Part shown: one piece after another, positions 60,373 through 64,000 of the stretch
Layout of the letters: each line of letters begins with the position of its first letter
Numbering within the stretch: position 1 is the first letter of the stretch
DNA from: JAWKMZ01 sp041391965
GTDB lineage: Bacteria > Bacteroidota > Bacteroidia > Flavobacteriales > Flavobacteriaceae
Length of the DNA: 64,000 nucleotides
Reading direction: 5' to 3'
Assembly (NCBI GenBank): GCA_041391965.1
Contig: JAWKMZ010000001.1
Location: 186,001 to 250,000 of the forward strand
Notes under the pieces: generated by a model
Seen by the model: the letters and a program-made list of their open reading frames with translations, nothing else
Told to the model about the DNA's origin: nothing
The model's database searches: none
Position numbers and translations under genes: made by a program

Positions 60373-63300
60373 TTAACCAACAATATTGACTATTTTACCA
60401 GGAACAACAATTACTTTTTTAGGTGTACGTCCTTCTAATTGAGCAATAGTTTTTTGGTGTGTCATGACTGCTTTTTCAATGTCTTCTTTAGTTAAATCTA
60501 ATGGCAATTCTAAAGTGAATTTCATTTTACCATTAAATGAAATAGGGTAATTCTTGCTGCTTTCCACTAAATAACTTGCTTCATACTTTGGGAAAGAAGC
60601 TGTCGAAATAGAGCTTTCATGACCTAATTGACTCCATAATTCTTCAGTAATATGAGGTGCATAAGGTGATAATAGAATTAATAAAGGTTCTAAAATATCT
60701 TTACTTGTACATTTTTGGGCTGTTAACTCGTTGACTGCAATCATAAAGGTAGAAACTGAGGTATTGAATGAAAAATTTTCAATGTCTTCTTCTACTTTTT
60801 TGATAGTTTTATGAAGCGTTTTTAGGTTATCTGTAGTTGGTGTGGCATCATCCACATTTAAACTATTGTCGCTAACATACAATTTCCATAGTTTTTTAAG
60901 GAAGCCATGCACTCCTGTAATACCAGCCGTATTCCAAGGTTTGTATTGCTCTAATGGTCCTAAAAACATTTCATACAATCTTAAACTGTCTGCTCCATAT
61001 TGTTCGCAAATAGCATCTGGATTGACGACGTTGTATTTGGATTTGGACATTTTTTCGACTTCGCGACCTACTTTGTAAACGTCATTATCTCCTTTAATGA
61101 TTTCTCCATTTTCTCCAATGAAAATGGCGTCTTTATAATCTTCTCCAAACTCTTCATCCTTCTTCAAGCCTTCTATATCTAATTCATTTGAAGCATTTAC
61201 ATATTGAACTTTTACGTGAATTGGAACTATGTTGAACTCTGGCTCAGTTTTGAATTTATGAGAAGCCAAATTCATTATTTGATCCAAAATAACATAATCA
61301 ATGTCAGTATATATAAAACCCTCCACATTAAAAGCGTCTTTATTTTTACTCAAAGAAGACTTATCATATGCCAATTTATCCAATATAATAGGTTTTGAAA
61401 GTTTTACAGTATATCTTTCATTTTCAATTACGTAATACGCAAAAACTCTATAAACAAAAGCACTCGTTCCCAAAATCATCCCTTGGTTAATCAGCTTTTT
61501 AAAAGGTTCTTCTACGTTTACAAACCCTCTGTCTTTTAAAAACTTTACCCAAAAACGAGCGTAGAGTAAATGTCCTGTAGCATGTTCGCTTCCACCAATG
61601 TATAAATCGACGTTTTTCCAATAGTTAAGGGCTTCTTTGCTTGCAAAAACCTCATCATTTTGAGCGTCCATATATCTAAAGAAATACCACGAACTTCCTG
61701 CCCAACCAGGCATTGTATTGAGTTCTAAAGGAAAAACCGTTGTGTGGTTGATAGTGTTATTGCTAACCACCGAATTTGTTTTGGTACACCAAGCCCAAAC
61801 ATCTGCACGACCTAAAGGTGGCTCACCTGTTTCGGTTGGCAAATATTTTTCTACCTCAGGCAAACGAATTGGCAAATGTGCTTTGTCTATCATTTGTGGC
61901 ATGCCATTGACGTAATACACAGGAAAAGGTTCGCCCCAATAACGCTGACGTGAAAACACCGCATCCCGCAATCGGTAATTGGTTTTACCTTTTCCTTGAC
62001 CTAATTTTTCGAGTTCTTGAATGGCTTTTTTAGTGGCTTGTTTATAGTTGAGTCCGTTTAGGAAATCAGAATTTGCAATAATTGTTTTGTCTTTATCTGA
62101 AAAGGCTCCTTCAGAAATATCAGCACCTTCAAAAATATTAGGAATTTCAATGTCAAAATGTTTTGCAAAATCATAATCCCGTTGGTCGCCACAAGGAACT
62201 GACATGACTGCTCCTGTTCCGTAGCCAGCTAAGACGTAATCGCCAATCCAGATGGGAATTGGGTTTTTTGTAAACGGATGCTCTGCATAAGCACCAGTAA
62301 AAGCTCCAGAAATGGTTTTGACATCAGCCATACGATCGCGTTCGCTACGTTTTGCTGTAGCTTCAATATAGGCTTCAACCTCTGCCTTTTGTTCTGGTGT
62401 GGTAATTTGTGATACTAAATCGTGTTCAGGCGCTAAGGTCATAAAACTGACTCCAAAAATGGTATCAGGTCGTGTGGTGAAAACTTCAATGGTGTGAGAT
62501 TGTTTGGTGCCACTCGCAATAACATTGAAAGTAACCGCTGCACCAACCGATTTTCCTATCCAGTTGCGTTGGATGTCTTTTAAAGACTCTGTCCAATCTA
62601 AATCTTCTTTATTATAGTCTATTCCATTAAGCAAACGGTCAGCATAAGCCGAAATTCGCATGCTCCATTGGGTCATTTTTTTACGAATGATAGGATGACC
62701 TCCACGTTCAGACAAGCCATTGACAATTTCGTCATTTGCCAAAACAGTTCCGAGTGCTGGACACCAATTGACTTCGGTTTCAGCCAAATAAGTTAACCTA
62801 TATTTTAAAAGAATGTCTTGTTGTTTTACGGCATCAAAATTGTGCCATTCTGAAGCTGTAAAAGTTTCGATATCATCATCACAAACTGCATTAACTTTGG
62901 TATTTCCTTCCGAAGCAAATTTTGAAATTAAGGTTTCAATGGGTTCGGCTTTATTGCTATCATTATTGTACCAAGATTCAAATAATTGAATAAAAATCCA
63001 CTGTGTCCATTTGTAATAACTTGGTTCTGAAGTACGTACTTCTCTGCTCCAATCGAATGAAAAACCAATTTGATCTAACTGACGACGATAGGTTTTAATG
63101 TTTTCTTCAGTTGTAATTACAGGATGCTGACCTGTTTGGATGGCATACTGTTCGGCAGGTAATCCAAAACTATCATAGCCTTGAGGATGCAATACATTAA
63201 ACCCTTTATGACGTTTGTAGCGTGCATAAATATCTGAAGCAATATAACCTAAAGGATGCCCAACATGTAACCCTGCACCACTTGGATAAGGGAACATATC

Positions 63301-63408
63301 GAGTACGTAATATTTTGGTTTATCACTATGGTTTGAGGCTTTAAACGTTTGGTTTTTGGCCCAATAGTCTTGCCACTTTTTCTCTATCTCGTTAAAATGG
63401 TAATTCAT
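60373..63408 (-). CDS. leuS: leucyl-tRNA synthetase with extra inserts
   Basis: A 1011-aa class I synthetase. HIGH-type motif HVGH at 48-51, DWSREV, the CP1 editing domain (TTRPDTIFGV from residue 311) and KMSKS (EKMSKSKYN) are present. It is longer than the usual about 860 aa. One insert of about 120 residues precedes KMSKS (FVYRVFAYYVIENERYTV ... GDNDVYKVGREV), and another lies near 151-190. A 29-bp segment (residues about 296-305, VIASGTKQSH) resembles a dispersed repeat. It charges tRNA-Leu. Confidence 0.95.
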   Translation of the reverse strand: MNYHFNEIEKKWQDYWAKNQTFKASNHSDKPKYYVLDMFPYPSGAGLHVGHPLGYIASDIYARYKRHKGFNVLHPQGYDSFGLPAEQYAIQTGQHPVITTEENIKTYRRQLDQIGFSFDWSREVRTSEPSYYKWTQWIFIQLFESWYNNDSNKAEPIETLISKFASEGNTKVNAVCDDDIETFTASEWHNFDAVKQQDILLKYRLTYLAETEVNWCPALGTVLANDEIVNGLSERGGHPIIRKKMTQWSMRISAYADRLLNGIDYNKEDLDWTESLKDIQRNWIGKSVGAAVTFNVIASGTKQSHTIEVFTTRPDTIFGVSFMTLAPEHDLVSQITTPEQKAEVEAYIEATAKRSERDRMADVKTISGAFTGAYAEHPFTKNPIPIWIGDYVLAGYGTGAVMSVPCGDQRDYDFAKHFDIEIPNIFEGADISEGAFSDKDKTIIANSDFLNGLNYKQATKKAIQELEKLGQGKGKTNYRLRDAVFSRQRYWGEPFPVYYVNGMPQMIDKAHLPIRLPEVEKYLPTETGEPPLGRADVWAWCTKTNSVVSNNTINHTTVFPLELNTMPGWAGSSWYFFRYMDAQNDEVFASKEALNYWKNVDLYIGGSEHATGHLLYARFWVKFLKDRGFVNVEEPFKKLINQGMILGTSAFVYRVFAYYVIENERYTVKLSKPIILDKLAYDKSSLSKNKDAFNVEGFIYTDIDYVILDQIMNLASHKFKTEPEFNIVPIHVKVQYVNASNELDIEGLKKDEEFGEDYKDAIFIGENGEIIKGDNDVYKVGREVEKMSKSKYNVVNPDAICEQYGADSLRLYEMFLGPLEQYKPWNTAGITGVHGFLKKLWKLYVSDNSLNVDDATPTTDNLKTLHKTIKKVEEDIENFSFNTSVSTFMIAVNELTAQKCTSKDILEPLLILLSPYAPHITEELWSQLGHESSISTASFPKYEASYLVESSKNYPISFNGKMKFTLELPLDLTKEDIEKAVMTHQKTIAQLEGRTPKKVIVVPGKIVNIVG
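62495..62523 (-). repeat. repeat-like segment translated within leuS
   Basis: On the coding strand it reads GTTATTGCGAGTGG followed by CACCAAACAATCTCA. It resembles the widespread TCATTGCGAG...GAAGCAATCTC intergenic repeat of Bacteroidetes and others. It is read in frame as VIASGTKQS in front of the editing-domain strand EVFTTRPDT. Only this copy is in the window. Confidence 0.5.
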
Positions 63409-63597
63409 AGTTATTTTTTTCTCTCAAAGGCACTGAGACACATAGATTTTAAACAGTAATTATAAAACTTGGCGACTTTGCAAGCATTAATCAAAGCGCA
63501 AATTTAAACTTATTATAACAATGTTGAAAGTTTAAACGTTGTAAACCTTAACAGAATAGAATACTTTTATATTTTTACATCATAATTTATCGTATTT

Positions 63598-64000
63598 ATG
63601 AGTTCATCGTTTGACCAATATCAAAAGCGCAAGTTAATATCGTCTTATGTTTCAGTAGTTATCAGTATTGCTTTGGTGCTTTTTCTTTTAGGTTGTCTTG
63701 GTTTATTAGTTTTAAATGCTAAAAAAGTAGCTGATCATTTTAAAGAACAGGTTGTTGTTACTATTTATTTAAACGATTCTGCAAAAGAAGTTGAAATTAA
63801 TCAATTAGAAAAAAGTTTGTCAATGGCCAATTATACCAAGTCCATCAACTATGTTTCTAAAGAACAAGCCGCAGAATCTATGAAAGCAGAAACTGGTGAA
63901 GATTTTATGGATTTTGTAGGTTATAACCCTTTACAGAATAGTATTGATGTGCATTTAAAAGCTGATTTTGTAACAACTGAAACTCTAAAATCAATTACTG
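63598..64000 (+). CDS. ftsX: cell division protein FtsX, truncated by window edge
   Basis: The first 134 codons from ATG 63598. A cytoplasmic N-terminus (SSSFDQYQKRKLISSYVS) is followed by a TM helix (VVISIALVLFLLGCLGLLVLN) and the periplasmic FtsX domain (DHFKEQVVVTIYLND, YVSKEQAAESMKAETGEDFMDFVGYNPLQNSIDVHLKADF). FtsX with FtsE regulates peptidoglycan hydrolases at division. The rest lies outside the window. Confidence 0.9.
   Translation, partial: MSSSFDQYQKRKLISSYVSVVISIALVLFLLGCLGLLVLNAKKVADHFKEQVVVTIYLNDSAKEVEINQLEKSLSMANYTKSINYVSKEQAAESMKAETGEDFMDFVGYNPLQNSIDVHLKADFVTTETLKSIT

Noticed and set aside
1..64000. CRISPR array, transposase, integrase or prophage
   Set aside because: I found no regularly spaced repeat array and no transposase- or phage-like protein among the coding regions.

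Overview
The window is AT-rich chromosomal DNA of a member of the Bacteroidetes, most likely a marine Flavobacteriaceae (Winogradskyella/Olleya/Psychroserpens-like; the genus cannot be fixed from sequence alone). The evidence is type IX secretion (T9SS) C-terminal sorting domains, Bacteroidetes -7 boxes of the form TAnnTTTG, TPR-containing sensor kinases, families such as DUF4296, DUF4271 and DUF6252, and a DnaE fused to a proofreading exonuclease. Coding density is high. I see no insertion sequence, phage, integrase or CRISPR array, so this is mostly a core-genome segment with a few accessory-looking patches.

Layout. 1-7.2 kb: a truncated TPR protein, a cyclase-like hydrolase, hemW, ruvC, an outer-membrane barrel, then a flippase-like membrane protein plus GT2 glycosyltransferase pair. 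7.2-11.9 kb: a BlaI/BlaR1-type regulatory operon (repressor, M56 sensor protease with a TonB-like tail, TPR protein, TonB-like lipoprotein). Three copies of one dyad, AACTAA-N4-TTAGTT, lie in its promoter, which is shared with divergent small membrane proteins. 12-15.8 kb: a TPR histidine kinase/NarL-type regulator pair, a 55-aa secreted peptide gene, a structured non-coding stretch and tRNA-Asp. 15.8-23.2 kb: DUF58 protein, clpP, trxA, the exonuclease-DnaE fusion, a lipoprotein. 23.3-30.1 kb: rpsP-rimM-trmN6, an APC permease, a Rieske oxygenase, an acyl-CoA dehydrogenase, a metallophosphoesterase.

30.1-38.8 kb: two minus-strand sets, a porin/imelysin/di-haem oxidoreductase cluster that looks iron-related, and an electron-transfer/Fe-S set (ferredoxin, ferredoxin reductase, Nfu, Mrp), followed by trmB-lysE-atl. 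38.9-41.7 kb: a MurG-like glycosyltransferase converging on a PhoR/PhoB-like two-component pair. 41.9-46.1 kb: three T9SS cargo genes, two of them paralogues with nearly identical 3' ends. 46.1-53.7 kb: LuxE-like protein, tyrS, an epimerase, DUF4296, dihydroorotase, polyprenol-phosphate mannosyltransferase, DUF4271, hemD. 53.7-64 kb: pckA, DUF423, saccharopine dehydrogenase with an Lrp regulator, Bax-inhibitor-1 protein, a zinc peptidase, small secreted proteins, leuS and the start of ftsX.

The observations I rate highest are the three-operator BlaI control region with its unusual operon, a short repeat apparently captured in frame inside LeuRS, the twin TACGG-A5-CCGTA dyads beside a two-component system that also neighbours a secreted micro-peptide gene, and the T9SS paralogue pair with homogenised sorting domains. 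None is proven to be a new system; all are inferences from sequence.
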